Shown here: in pieces, positions 16,565 through 25,080 of the stretch | Layout of the letters: the number at the start of each line of letters is the position of its first letter | Numbering within the stretch: the first letter of the stretch is position 1 | Assembly: GCF_040515995.1 (NCBI RefSeq) | Contig: NZ_CP159485.1 | Span: 1,054,001 to 1,118,000 of the forward strand | DNA length: 64,000 nt | Direction: 5' to 3' | Source: Proteinivorax hydrogeniformans | Lineage (GTDB): Bacteria; Bacillota; Proteinivoracia; Proteinivoracales; Proteinivoracaceae | Notes under the pieces: generated by a model | Seen by the model: only the letters and a program-made list of their open reading frames with translations | Told to the model about the DNA's origin: nothing | The model's database searches: none | Program-made: the position numbers and the translations under genes

Positions 16565-17431
16565 ATGCATAAACACAATATTAAAACAAAACTTATAAGC
16601 TTATTAGGTATAAACTTTTTAAGACTTAATGCTTTACTTGCGGTTATAGCTATGGTTTATTTTGTAGGATCTATTTTTCATAAAGGCTCTAGTGCTATCA
16701 GCTGGACGTTTTTAACAGAGATACCGCGACAAGGGATGACTGCTGGCGGCATTATGCCAGCAATTGTTGGAACAGTATATGTATCGCTGCTCACCCTTTT
16801 GATATCGGTGCCTTTAGGTGTAGGGGCAGCCATATATTTAAATGAGTTTTCAACTCAAGGGAAACTTAATAGATTGATAAGGTTAAGTATCAGAAACATG
16901 GCAGGAATTCCTTCTATAGTCTATGGATTATTTGGATTAGGGATATTTGTAGCTGGAATGAAATTAGGGAATTCACTTATGGCTTCTGCTTTAACCTTAT
17001 CATTAATGACTTACCCGGTTGTTGTTACCACTGCAGAAGAGGCGCTTAGATCAGTGCCGTTAGGCTTTAGAGAAGGTGCTATGGCTTTAGGTGCAACAAG
17101 GTGGCAGGCAGTTAAACTAAACGTTCTTCCAGCGGCCATACCTGGTATGGCCACTGGGACAATTTTAGGGCTAGGTAGAGCTGCAGGGGAAACGGCGCCT
17201 ATCATATTAACAGGTGCTGCATACTTTTTACCTATACTGCCTAGTAGTGTAACAGACCAATTTATGGCACTACCTTATCATCTGTATATTTTATCTACTC
17301 AACATTCGAGTATTTCTGAAGTTAGACACCTAGCCTATGGAACTGCACTTGTATTGTTAGCAATCGTTTTAATTTTGAATACTGTGGCTATTGGATTAAG
17401 ATTCTATTATAGTAAATCAAAACAATGGTAA
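16565..17431 (+). CDS. pstA: Phosphate ABC transporter permease PstA
   Basis: 288 residues with six predicted helices and the conserved cytoplasmic loop GFREGAMALGATRWQAV that docks on the ATPase. It is typical in length for PstA. GGGAGG lies within the last codons of pstC, so translation is coupled. Second permease subunit of the high-affinity phosphate importer. Confidence 0.94.
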   Translation: MHKHNIKTKLISLLGINFLRLNALLAVIAMVYFVGSIFHKGSSAISWTFLTEIPRQGMTAGGIMPAIVGTVYVSLLTLLISVPLGVGAAIYLNEFSTQGKLNRLIRLSIRNMAGIPSIVYGLFGLGIFVAGMKLGNSLMASALTLSLMTYPVVVTTAEEALRSVPLGFREGAMALGATRWQAVKLNVLPAAIPGMATGTILGLGRAAGETAPIILTGAAYFLPILPSSVTDQFMALPYHLYILSTQHSSISEVRHLAYGTALVLLAIVLILNTVAIGLRFYYSKSKQW

Positions 17432-17450
17432 AGTTTAGGGGGCCAATAAA

Positions 17451-18212
17451 ATGAAGAACGAAAAAGTTTTTTCAATAAAGGATCTGCATATCAGTTATGG
17501 AAGCGAAAAAGTAATTAAAGGAGTGGACATAGATATAGATCGAAAAGGAGTAATAGCTATTATAGGCCCATCAGGTTGTGGCAAGTCCACTTTCTTAAAA
17601 AGCTTAAATAGAATGATTGATACTATCCCATCAGCTAAAGTAGAGGGAAGCATTAAATATAGGGGCAATGATATTAACTCCGACAATTTAGAAGTAGTAA
17701 ATTTACGAAAACAAGTTGGTATGGTGTTTCAAAAACCCAACCCTTTTCCAAAATCCATATATGATAATGTAGCTTTTGGGCCCAGACTTCATGGAGTGAG
17801 GGATAAAGCCACATTAGATGAGATAGTTGAAGAAAGCTTAAAAGGTGCTGCTTTGTGGGATGAGGTTAAAGATAAGGTGAAAAAATCAGCTTTTTCTCTT
17901 TCTGGCGGTCAACAACAGCGTTTATGTATTGCTAGAGCCTTAGCTGTAAAGCCTGAGGTGTTATTAATGGATGAACCATGTTCCGCACTTGACCCCATAG
18001 CCACTACCAAAGTAGAAGAGTTAATTAAAAAGCTTAGCAAAGATTATACAATTATTATTGTTACTCACAACATGCAACAAGCTGCTAGAATTTCCAATAA
18101 AGCTGCTTTCTTTCTAAATGGCGAGATAATTGAGTATTCAGATACAGAAAGGATGTTTACAAACCCAGAGGATAAAAGGACAGAAGATTATATAACCGGC
18201 CGTTTCGGCTAA
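17451..18212 (+). CDS. pstB: Phosphate ABC transporter ATPase PstB
   Basis: 253 residues. Walker A is [13 protein letters not shown], the signature [15 protein letters not shown], and Walker [13 protein letters not shown] followed by the His switch [12 protein letters not shown], all intact. The AxK-type Q-loop sequence [19 protein letters not shown] is the PstB hallmark. It powers phosphate import through PstC/PstA. Confidence 0.96.
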   Translation: MKNEKVFSIKDLHISYGSEKVIKGVDIDIDRKGVIAIIGPSGCGKSTFLKSLNRMIDTIPSAKVEGSIKYRGNDINSDNLEVVNLRKQVGMVFQKPNPFPKSIYDNVAFGPRLHGVRDKATLDEIVEESLKGAALWDEVKDKVKKSAFSLSGGQQQRLCIARALAVKPEVLLMDEPCSALDPIATTKVEELIKKLSKDYTIIIVTHNMQQAARISNKAAFFLNGEIIEYSDTERMFTNPEDKRTEDYITGRFG

Positions 18213-18229
18213 AAAAGGGGGAATCAAAA

Positions 18230-18889
18230 ATGGTGGCAAGGCATGGTTTTCATAAAGAATTGAAAGATTTGATAGAAGAACTTTTATTTATGGGAAATTT
18301 AGTTGAAGAGAGTATATCAAAAGCAGTTATTGCACTTAAAAATCAAAATCTAGAGTTGGCAAGACAAGTGATTGAAGGGGACGAAAAAATAGATAACCTT
18401 GAGCTAGAAATAGAATCAACCTGTTTAGCACTTATAGCCCGGCAACAACCTATGGCAAAAGATTTAAGGAAAATAGCTACGGTTTTAAAAATAATAACGG
18501 ACTTAGAAAGGATTGCAGATCACGCTGTTGATATAGCAAAGATTTGTGTCAAGATAGATCAAAAACCACTAATTAAACCACTAGTAGACATTCCTCATAT
18601 GGCGCTGCTTACACAGAAAATGGTTAATAAGGCGTTAGAGAGCTTTATTAAAGAAGATGTTAAATTAGCACACGAAGTTTGCAACGATGACGATCATATA
18701 GATGAGCATCATAAACAAATATTAAGGGAACTTTTGACTTATATGATGGAAGATCCAAAAAATATAGATCAAGCCACTCAACTTATGTTTGTTAGTAGTT
18801 ATCTAGAAAGAATTGGGGATCATTCCACTAATATCTGTGAATGGCTTATTTATTTAGTAACTGGGGAAAGAAAAGAACTTAATAAGTAG
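18230..18889 (+). CDS. phoU: Phosphate signalling protein PhoU
   Basis: 219 residues, two repeated three-helix bundles. Each carries the metal-binding pattern (ITDLERIADHAVDIA and SSYLERIGDHSTNICEW). PhoU links the transporter state to PhoR activity and restrains pho gene expression. It is the last gene of pstSCAB-phoU, 17 bases after pstB with GGGGG before the ATG. Confidence 0.95.
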   Translation: MVARHGFHKELKDLIEELLFMGNLVEESISKAVIALKNQNLELARQVIEGDEKIDNLELEIESTCLALIARQQPMAKDLRKIATVLKIITDLERIADHAVDIAKICVKIDQKPLIKPLVDIPHMALLTQKMVNKALESFIKEDVKLAHEVCNDDDHIDEHHKQILRELLTYMMEDPKNIDQATQLMFVSSYLERIGDHSTNICEWLIYLVTGERKELNK

Positions 18890-18941
18890 TTTACGTGGAA
18901 TAAGAAGCTTATTTGTGGTAACCTATTTTTAGGTGATAAAA

Positions 18942-19874
18942 ATGGATAACTTAAAAGAGAAGATTAAAAGTAAGGCATACGAAATTGGTTTTGCGGAAAT
19001 AGGGTTTGTCAAGGCGAGAAAGTTTAACGAATATGCAGATACTTTACACCAGCTAGCAGATAAAAATAACTATCCTCCCTTTGTCACAGAAGAGATTGAA
19101 AAAAGAACCAATCCTTTTTTGTTAATGGAAGAATGTAAATCGATAATTTCTTTAGCTGTGGCATATAATGATTTGGTTAGCCTATCGTTGCAACATCCGC
19201 CTGACAAAAAGCAAGGGTATATTACACCATCGGCATGGGGTGAAGACTATCATCTTAGGCTTAAAAATATGATGAATAAATTAGTGGCTTATATAAACTC
19301 TCTTACAAAAGGGCACTATAGGTTTCTCCCCTTTGTAGATACAGGCCATTTATCAGATAGACATATAGCAACCCTTGCTGGTATTGGGTTTTGTGGAAAA
19401 AACACTAACCTTATTACGCCAAGTGCGGGATCTTTTGTTTGGCTGGGGCATATCATATGTAATTTAGAAGTTAATGAGGATACGCCTGTAAACTTTGATT
19501 GCGGAAGCTGTAGAAAGTGTATAGAAAGTTGTCCAGTGGGGGCAATAAAAGAGGGTGAAGGATTAGACTACAGCAAATGTTTAGCAAACCAACTTATTCA
19601 AAAAGAAACTCCTCTAACAATTTTAAATCGTTCTGAGAATAGAATTTATGGCTGTGATACTTGCCAGATTGTATGTCCGAAAAATGTTCCTGTTCTAAAT
19701 GGAAAAGGTGGAAAAACTTTTTTAACAGAGCCTGAATGGCTTGACTTGAAAACTCTTATGAACATTAGTAACAAAGAGTTTAAAAATCGTTACGGTAAAA
19801 AGGCTTATGGATGGAGGGGGAAAAAAGTACTAAAAAGAAATGCAGAAAATATCGTTAGACAAACTGATAAATAA
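18942..19874 (+). CDS. queG: Epoxyqueuosine reductase QueG-like
   Basis: 310 residues. The N-terminal cobalamin-binding reductase domain is followed by two ferredoxin-type clusters (CGSCRKCIESCPVGAI and CDTCQIVCPKN). QueG reduces epoxyqueuosine to queuosine in tRNA, the last step of queuosine synthesis. The usual C-terminal HEAT repeats are missing, as in shorter Firmicute homologues, so a related Fe-S/B12 reductase role remains possible. ATG at 18942 with AGGTG 6 bases upstream. Its stop lies in the terminator stem. Confidence 0.85.
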   Translation: MDNLKEKIKSKAYEIGFAEIGFVKARKFNEYADTLHQLADKNNYPPFVTEEIEKRTNPFLLMEECKSIISLAVAYNDLVSLSLQHPPDKKQGYITPSAWGEDYHLRLKNMMNKLVAYINSLTKGHYRFLPFVDTGHLSDRHIATLAGIGFCGKNTNLITPSAGSFVWLGHIICNLEVNEDTPVNFDCGSCRKCIESCPVGAIKEGEGLDYSKCLANQLIQKETPLTILNRSENRIYGCDTCQIVCPKNVPVLNGKGGKTFLTEPEWLDLKTLMNISNKEFKNRYGKKAYGWRGKKVLKRNAENIVRQTDK

Positions 19875-19907
19875 AGCGTGCTCATTGCTATGAGGCGCTT
19901 TATTTAT
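19867..19907 (+). terminator. Terminator after queG
   Basis: ATAAATAAAGCG pairs with CGCTTTATTTAT; the left arm includes the queG stop codon. T-rich sequence follows. Confidence 0.7.
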
Positions 19908-19941
19908 TTATATAAAAGTTTAAAGTTACTAGAAAAGCACA

Positions 19942-19976
19942 TAAATTTTAAATTTTTAATAAAAATTTAAAATTTA
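19942..19976 (+). repeat. Perfect A/T-only inverted repeat
   Basis: Arms of 17 bases (TAAATTTTAAATTTTTA and its complement) flank a single A. No G or C occurs in the 35 bases. It lies just upstream of the candidate promoter of the alpha-CTD/sigma-4 fusion gene and could be a regulator site, an UP-like element or a cruciform. Confidence 0.7.
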
Positions 19977-19985
19977 AAAGGTATA

Positions 19986-20014
19986 TTGACATGTGATATA
20001 GAAGTGTACATAAC
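19986..20014 (+). promoter_or_regulatory. Candidate promoter of the alpha-CTD/sigma-4 fusion gene
   Basis: A perfect TTGACA followed after 17 bases by CATAAC. The -10 is weak; the A/T-only palindrome immediately upstream strengthens the case for a regulated promoter. Confidence 0.45.
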
Positions 20015-20079
20015 AAAAGATTCTGTTATAAAAGAGAAATAATAATGTAACGAAGGTGTAAATTGAGGGGGGAAGATTA

Positions 20080-21873
20080 GTGAGTGAGTTTTTTGAATCA
20101 AACTTATTGTTTAAACCTATCTCGAATTTGGGGCTTTCTGCTAGAGCCCAGCGTGTTCTTCACGAAAGGGACATAAAAACCTTAGGGCAACTTTCATTGA
20201 TCGATGAAAAGGAACTACGACAAACGACTAACTGCGGAGAGCATACTATAAGGGAGATTAAGCAGATTCTAAAAAGGCAGTTAGGGCAAGGATTACACTT
20301 AAACTGCGATACTGAAATTCAAGAACTGGGGCTTTCTCCTAGATCTAAAAATTGCTTAAAAAACTTTGGAGTAAGAAATGTGAGGGACTTATTAAACATT
20401 TCTGTAATGGACCTTTTATCCATAAAAAATCTTGGCGCAAAATCTGCAGAAGAAATAATGTACAAAATTAAGTTTATACTAGACGAGAACGAGAAAGCTG
20501 CAGCATGCAAAGAAAAGTATTGGGGGCAGCCAGTGGGGGAAGGGAGCAGCATTGAACTGACCTTGTCAAAACTAATTGGCCAATATTCTGTTAAGTTATT
20601 GCCTATTGACAATGAGTTGTTAGACATTTGCAAAAAAGAAGATATACAAAATGTGTCACAGTTAGTAGATTTAGATGAGTTTGATCTTTATAACTCATAT
20701 AAAGGAAGACTATTCAACAAACTATTTGAAACTAACAGTAATCTATTAGGTCAGCTTAGCTTTTTAAGCGGGTCAATTGATAAAATGACTTTAAATTACC
20801 GAGAAGTTGAAAAACTTTTACATGATCTTAGGGAAAAGCTAGTTGCTCAAGATCCCGACTGGTGGTTAAAGCAGATGTTTAAAGGGATTGATGATAGAGA
20901 ATATAGGATGATTAGCCGTTATTATGGATTAAATGGTGACGTATTTACCCTTCAAGATATAGGGAATGAATACGGACTGACCAGGGCTAGAATTCAACAG
21001 ATCATAAAGAAACTTAAACATAAAATAATGTCTAACCTTTACTTTGAAAATATCTATTTTATCTCGTGGCTCCATGTTTACTCCTTAGTTCAAGGCGGAG
21101 TGCTTACCCACGACCATTTTGCGAACGAATTAAGTACGTACTTAAAACTCCCATATATTAATGTAGGAAATTTTACGTCCATGCTTTTAGATATAGACCC
21201 TATGTACCAACAATTGAACTATGATGTGTGGGGAATGGTTGTGTTACCTGTTGAACACTACAGCGATCTTGTGCAAACAGGAGTAGATATTCTACAAAAA
21301 GGGAGCTATAAGGAGCAAGAGTTGTTAGAAGAGCTAAAAGATAGAGAAATTTACCTGACTTTAAACGAAAAACAAACTCCAATTAGAGGGATGTTAGAAA
21401 ACTTCATACCAGCTTGCTTAGCTTCCGCTAACTGCTTTGAAATTAATGAAAATGGCAAGGTAAACTTTGAAGAACGTGAAGGTACTAAAGTTCATACAAT
21501 AATAAACATTTTGCGTAGTGAAGGAAGGGCTTTACATTATAAGGAGATAATTAAAAAGGCAAATCAGCAAAAGGAAGAGATCACAGTCCAATATGCTAGA
21601 GCTATTTTAGCTAATCATAAAGATGTTTTTGCTAGAGTTGGAAGAGGAATATATGGGCTAGTTGAATGGGGGATTAAAGAGTACCCTCATATTTCCGATT
21701 ACATTTATGATATCTTAAAAAAGCACAAAGATCCTATGTACTATAAAAAAATAGCCAGGATTGTTGCTCAAACACACTTTACAAAGGAACAGACAATATA
21801 TAATGCCTTAACTCAAGATCCACGTTTTGAAAGATATAAGTCTGGGTATTATGCATTGAAAAAGACGCCATAA
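20080..21873 (+). CDS. Fused alpha-CTD / sigma region 4 / HARE-HTH-like protein
   Basis: 597 residues, cytosolic, no catalytic motif. Residues about 10-72 and 76-137 are two helix-hairpin-helix copies like the RNA polymerase alpha C-terminal domain (LGLSARAQRVLHERDIKTLGQL; LGLSPRSKNCLKNFGVRNV). About 268-322 resembles sigma-70 region 4, with REYRMISRYYGLNG and the recognition helix LTRARIQQIIKKLKHKI. About 467-530 (KVHTIINILRSEGRALHYKEI to GRGIYGLVEWG) and 535-595 look like two winged HARE-HTH domains, the type in RNA polymerase delta. No sigma region 2 is visible, so it is not a complete sigma factor. GTG start with GAGGGGGGAA 7 bases upstream. The domains are fairly clear; a role as transcription or DNA-structure regulator is inferred. 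Confidence 0.8.
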   Translation: MSEFFESNLLFKPISNLGLSARAQRVLHERDIKTLGQLSLIDEKELRQTTNCGEHTIREIKQILKRQLGQGLHLNCDTEIQELGLSPRSKNCLKNFGVRNVRDLLNISVMDLLSIKNLGAKSAEEIMYKIKFILDENEKAAACKEKYWGQPVGEGSSIELTLSKLIGQYSVKLLPIDNELLDICKKEDIQNVSQLVDLDEFDLYNSYKGRLFNKLFETNSNLLGQLSFLSGSIDKMTLNYREVEKLLHDLREKLVAQDPDWWLKQMFKGIDDREYRMISRYYGLNGDVFTLQDIGNEYGLTRARIQQIIKKLKHKIMSNLYFENIYFISWLHVYSLVQGGVLTHDHFANELSTYLKLPYINVGNFTSMLLDIDPMYQQLNYDVWGMVVLPVEHYSDLVQTGVDILQKGSYKEQELLEELKDREIYLTLNEKQTPIRGMLENFIPACLASANCFEINENGKVNFEEREGTKVHTIINILRSEGRALHYKEIIKKANQQKEEITVQYARAILANHKDVFARVGRGIYGLVEWGIKEYPHISDYIYDILKKHKDPMYYKKIARIVAQTHFTKEQTIYNALTQDPRFERYKSGYYALKKTP

Positions 21874-21902
21874 AAAAACGAGCCCTTAAAGGCTCGTTTT
21901 TT
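21874..21902. terminator. Bidirectional terminator between convergent genes
   Basis: AAAAAACGAGCC, TTAAA, GGCTCGTTTTTT. T runs on both strands serve the fusion protein gene and the minus-strand kinase. Confidence 0.92.
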
Positions 21903-21933
21903 GAGTATAGATATATAAATGCAAAAATAAAAC

Positions 21934-23172
21934 TTAGGTTCTAGCTGGTAAAATGATTGTAAAAGTAGTTCCTTTATCACTACTTTTACAATAGATTTGG
22001 CCTTTGTACTGTTCGACAACTTGTTTACTAACCGATAATCCTAATCCAGTGCCCCCATGTTTAGTGGAATAAAACGGGGCAAAAATTTGTTCAGCAATTT
22101 TTTCCGGAATGCCGGGACCGGTATCTGACACGTTTACAATTATTTGAAGGTTTTTCAGCTTGCAGGTAACTTTTAGGGTGCCTCCATCTTCCATAGCTTC
22201 TATAGAGTTTTGGATTATATTAAGAAACACTTGCCTAAACTGAACGGCATCTCCTGTAATATGTGGGATTGTTTTATCAATATTTACGGCTATAGATATG
22301 TTATTCCTTTCAATAACTGACGTTAAAGCCGATAAGACATCCTGTAAAATATCAGAAAGCTTACATTCGTTTGCTTTATCTTTTTGCGCTTTTGAAAAGT
22401 ATATAGAGTTTTTCAATATACTATGTGCTCTATCTAGCTCTTCTAAAATAAAATTTACATAAACGGTGTTATTTTTGTCCACTATCTTTGTTTGCAAAAG
22501 CTGTGTAAAGCCTCTAATAGAGGTTAGTATATTTTTAATCTCATGAGCAAAGCTGGCGAACATTTGACTAAACCGCTCTTGAACTTCTTTCACATCATGA
22601 CTGTTAGCTAATGTTTCGCTCATTATATCGCTTGCTAGACACAGGATTTGCTCTAGATTGGGGAAATTTAGTTCTTTAGGCACCGCAATTAAAATGGCTC
22701 CATAAAAAACCTTGCTAGTTTTTCCTATTATAGGTACAGCGACGAACGTCCAATTAAAAACCTTTTGTTCTTTAAACTCTAGCTCTTCAAAAACAAAACA
22801 CTGTCTATCTTTAATAAGTTTTTTAATGGGACTTGTGCTGCTAGGTTTGCTCCAGTCTTCTCCAATTGCTAAGGTTGAATCAGCAATTGGAAAGGAAGAA
22901 CAACGATGTTTTGACAGCAAATGACCTGATTGATTAAAAACGAGACAAGCAACCTGCTTTTGGACGATAGAGTCTAAATTGTCAAATAAAATTTTAGAAA
23001 CAGCAATCAATTTTGAGTGATAGCAAATAAGGTCCTGTTTCTTTTCCTTAGAAAGGTTTTTGACAGAATTAACTTTAAAGGAAACCTTGATTTGGTTATC
23101 AATTAGTTCCATTAAAACACCCACTTCCAAGACTGCTTTTTGCCCAAACCCATTTAGGTTTAAATTCGCCAA
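21934..23172 (-). CDS. Soluble sensor histidine kinase
   Basis: Up to 412 residues with no membrane helix. Residues about 40-190 look like a GAF or PAS-like sensory domain; HisKA has FASFAHEIKNILTSIRGF with the phosphoacceptor His near 212; the HATPase_c part carries NIIQNSIEAM, DTGPGIP and GGTGLGLSVSKQV. This HEIKNxLT type resembles sporulation KinA-E or NtrB kinases. The start is unclear: a TTG at 23172 has no good site, and an ATG at 23112 (MELIDNQ) with GGAAG/GGGTG upstream is equally likely. No response regulator gene is adjacent, so it is an orphan, possibly feeding the sporulation phosphorelay. Confidence 0.87.
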   Translation of the reverse strand: MANLNLNGFGQKAVLEVGVLMELIDNQIKVSFKVNSVKNLSKEKKQDLICYHSKLIAVSKILFDNLDSIVQKQVACLVFNQSGHLLSKHRCSSFPIADSTLAIGEDWSKPSSTSPIKKLIKDRQCFVFEELEFKEQKVFNWTFVAVPIIGKTSKVFYGAILIAVPKELNFPNLEQILCLASDIMSETLANSHDVKEVQERFSQMFASFAHEIKNILTSIRGFTQLLQTKIVDKNNTVYVNFILEELDRAHSILKNSIYFSKAQKDKANECKLSDILQDVLSALTSVIERNNISIAVNIDKTIPHITGDAVQFRQVFLNIIQNSIEAMEDGGTLKVTCKLKNLQIIVNVSDTGPGIPEKIAEQIFAPFYSTKHGGTGLGLSVSKQVVEQYKGQIYCKSSDKGTTFTIILPART

Positions 23173-23371
23173 ATAATTTAGAAATCCTGCAAAAAGTTTG
23201 AAAAAATTAGTGAAACATTTAACTATTTTGACAAAGCTTTAGTTATCTTTACTGTAAATACTAGTAATATCGGCAAAATAATAGAAATTTTACTATTTAG
23301 ATTGCCAAAATAGTTGACCGAGCCACTAATTGTTGGTATCCTAGAGTTAACCAAGCGTGGAGGTGTGTTTT

Positions 23372-23821
23372 GTGGAAAAAAAATACTGTGAACATGTTGA
23401 GGAAATAGAGCACTTAATAAGAAAGGTAAGCTTTGTTATTAAATGCAGGGGAAGAGACATATTAGAGGACTTTGATATAACTCCACCTCAATTTAATGCC
23501 TTGCTTTTGCTTCGTGAATACGGCGAAATGACAATTGGAGACTTAGGAAGTCGTATGTATCTTGCAAGCAGTACCGCTACCGACCTAATTGATCGCATGG
23601 AAAGAAATCAATTAGTGGAAAGAACTAGAGATGGTAAGGATAGAAGGGTAGTTCGCTTGAAAATGACTGAAAAAGGCGATCAAATGATTATGGAAGTACT
23701 TGAAAGCCGAAAAAGATATTTAGAAAAGATACTTGTTAAAGTCGAAAACGAAGACAAAAAGCAACTAGTTAATTCACTTAATAAAATTTATGATCTAATG
23801 AAAGAGGAGTATAAAGCATAG
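23372..23821 (+). CDS. MarR family transcriptional regulator
   Basis: 149 residues from a GTG with GGAGGTG 6 bases upstream. The winged helix has the expected order: TPPQFNALLLL, the recognition helix LASSTATDLIDRMERNQL, and the wing VERTRDGKDRRVVRLKMTEKG. It likely binds as a dimer. The ligand and targets are unknown; divergent or upstream genes are not obviously metabolic. The 200-base upstream region is AT-rich and contains ATCGGCAAAATAA and TTGCCAAAATAG, similar half-sites that could be an operator. Confidence 0.9.
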   Translation: MEKKYCEHVEEIEHLIRKVSFVIKCRGRDILEDFDITPPQFNALLLLREYGEMTIGDLGSRMYLASSTATDLIDRMERNQLVERTRDGKDRRVVRLKMTEKGDQMIMEVLESRKRYLEKILVKVENEDKKQLVNSLNKIYDLMKEEYKA

Positions 23822-24047
23822 TTGATCAAAACTATAATTTCAATGTTTTCTATGTAAGATTTTTATATTCCGACGGGCAGTTAGCTCCCTTGTAATCACT
23901 CCTTTACTTATGCTTTGGGGTTTGCTGCTGGAATGAAGTTAGCATGCAACATTTTCTTTGCCAGCATACAATCCCAGCCCTTAATTGCTCTAATTCCTTT
24001 AAAAGATATAATAATATTTAAAAGAAGATAATTATATATATGCAAAA

Positions 24048-24078
24048 GAGACGGCCTTATATTTAGGGCTGTTTTTTG
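24048..24078 (+). terminator. Probable terminator downstream of the MarR gene
   Basis: An 8-bp stem (AGACGGCC with GGCTGTTT, including G-U pairs) and a 10-base loop, followed by a T run. Confidence 0.55.
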
Positions 24079-24176
24079 TATATATATTTATTTTTAAAGC
24101 TTTTGAAATATATTAAAAAAATATTAATAACTTATGAAAAATAAAGGTATTTTAAATAATGTATAGAATAAAATAG

Positions 24177-24214
24177 CTAATGGAATAATCCATTAGTCCA
24201 ATTTTTAATTGGAC
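24177..24214 (+). promoter_or_regulatory. Twin hairpins in the murI leader
   Basis: CTAATGGA-ATAA-TCCATTAG and GTCCAATT-TTT-AATTGGAC, sharing the G at 24196. Neither has a T run nor covers the ribosome binding site. A leader element or protein-binding sites are possible. Confidence 0.4.
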
Positions 24215-24255
24215 ACCAGATTACCGTATTAGCGAGATAAAGTTGAGGTGAAAAA

Positions 24256-25062
24256 ATGATATTTAATATAAATTCTATTGGTTTATTGGACTCTGGCGTA
24301 GGGGGATTAACGGTTGTTAAAGAAATTAACAAGATTCTTCCTAATGAGAGGATGATTTATTTTGGAGACACTGCTAAGATGCCCTATGGACCAAGAGAAC
24401 CAAAGCAAGTTCGAGGTTTTGCAATGGACATAATTAATTTTTTAAATACTCAGGATGTAAAAATGATGGTGGTTGCTTGTAACACAGCTACAGCCGTGGG
24501 ACTTGATTACTATCAACAAAAGTTTGATATCCCCATAATTGGAGTTATAGCCCCAGGGGCTCAGGCTGCAATAAAAGCTACTGTAAATAGAAAGATAGGT
24601 GTTATTGGAACCGAAGGGACTATTAACAGTGGTTCTTATGAACAAGCGCTAAAAGATATCGACCCTGATGTTGAGGTTTTTTCAAAAGCATGCCCACTGT
24701 TTGTTTTGTTGGTAGAGAACAACCTTATGGACACTAAAGAAGCAAAAGAAGTGGCACAAAGCTATTTACAACCACTTAAAAATCAAGGGGTTGATACTTT
24801 AATTTTAGGATGTACTCATTATCCAATCATGGAAGAACTAATTCAGGAGGTGATGGGGCCGGACGTAAAATTAGTAAACTCTGCAAAAGCAACAGCTCAA
24901 TTAACTAAAGATATCCTGACGCAAAACAAGCTGTTATATGATGAAAGGCGAAGACCTGTTCATAGATATTTTGTTAGTGGAGCTACTGCTGGGTTTGAGA
25001 GGATAGCTGACAACTGGTTAGGGGATAACACAAAAGCTTTTAGAGTGGATTTAGAGAACTAA
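24256..25062 (+). CDS. murI: Glutamate racemase
   Basis: 268 residues. The two catalytic cysteines lie in VVACNTATAVG and LILGCTHYPIM, and the N-terminal GLLDSGVGGLTVV substrate loop is intact. It interconverts L- and D-glutamate without cofactor, for peptidoglycan. Here it is the first gene of the glutamate mutase operon, with glmS starting 18 bases later, which suggests it could also turn D-glutamate into the L-isomer for fermentation. The enzyme is certain; the catabolic role is an inference from position. Confidence 0.93.
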   Translation: MIFNINSIGLLDSGVGGLTVVKEINKILPNERMIYFGDTAKMPYGPREPKQVRGFAMDIINFLNTQDVKMMVVACNTATAVGLDYYQQKFDIPIIGVIAPGAQAAIKATVNRKIGVIGTEGTINSGSYEQALKDIDPDVEVFSKACPLFVLLVENNLMDTKEAKEVAQSYLQPLKNQGVDTLILGCTHYPIMEELIQEVMGPDVKLVNSAKATAQLTKDILTQNKLLYDERRRPVHRYFVSGATAGFERIADNWLGDNTKAFRVDLEN

Positions 25063-25080
25063 ACTGGGAGGAAAAAACAA

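Larger units (their letters stand above)
23822..24255 (+). other. Intergenic stretch before murI
   Basis: No supported gene. It holds a probable terminator (24048-24078) and two 8-bp-arm hairpins near the end (24177-24196 and 24196-24214) in what would be the murI leader. A reading frame around 23905-24030 without a start or ribosome site encodes a hydrophobic Gly/Ala-rich stretch and may be a gene remnant. Confidence 0.5.

Noticed and set aside
20080-21873. A full sigma factor
   Set aside because: Region 2, needed for -10 recognition and core binding, is not seen; only region 4-like sequence is.
23220-23260. TTGACA upstream of the MarR gene as its promoter
   Set aside because: No acceptable -10 sequence at 16-18 bases; left unassigned.
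24177-24255. T-box or other riboswitch before murI
   Set aside because: No T-box sequence (AGGGTGGNACCGCG), no specifier loop and no terminator before the start; only two simple hairpins.
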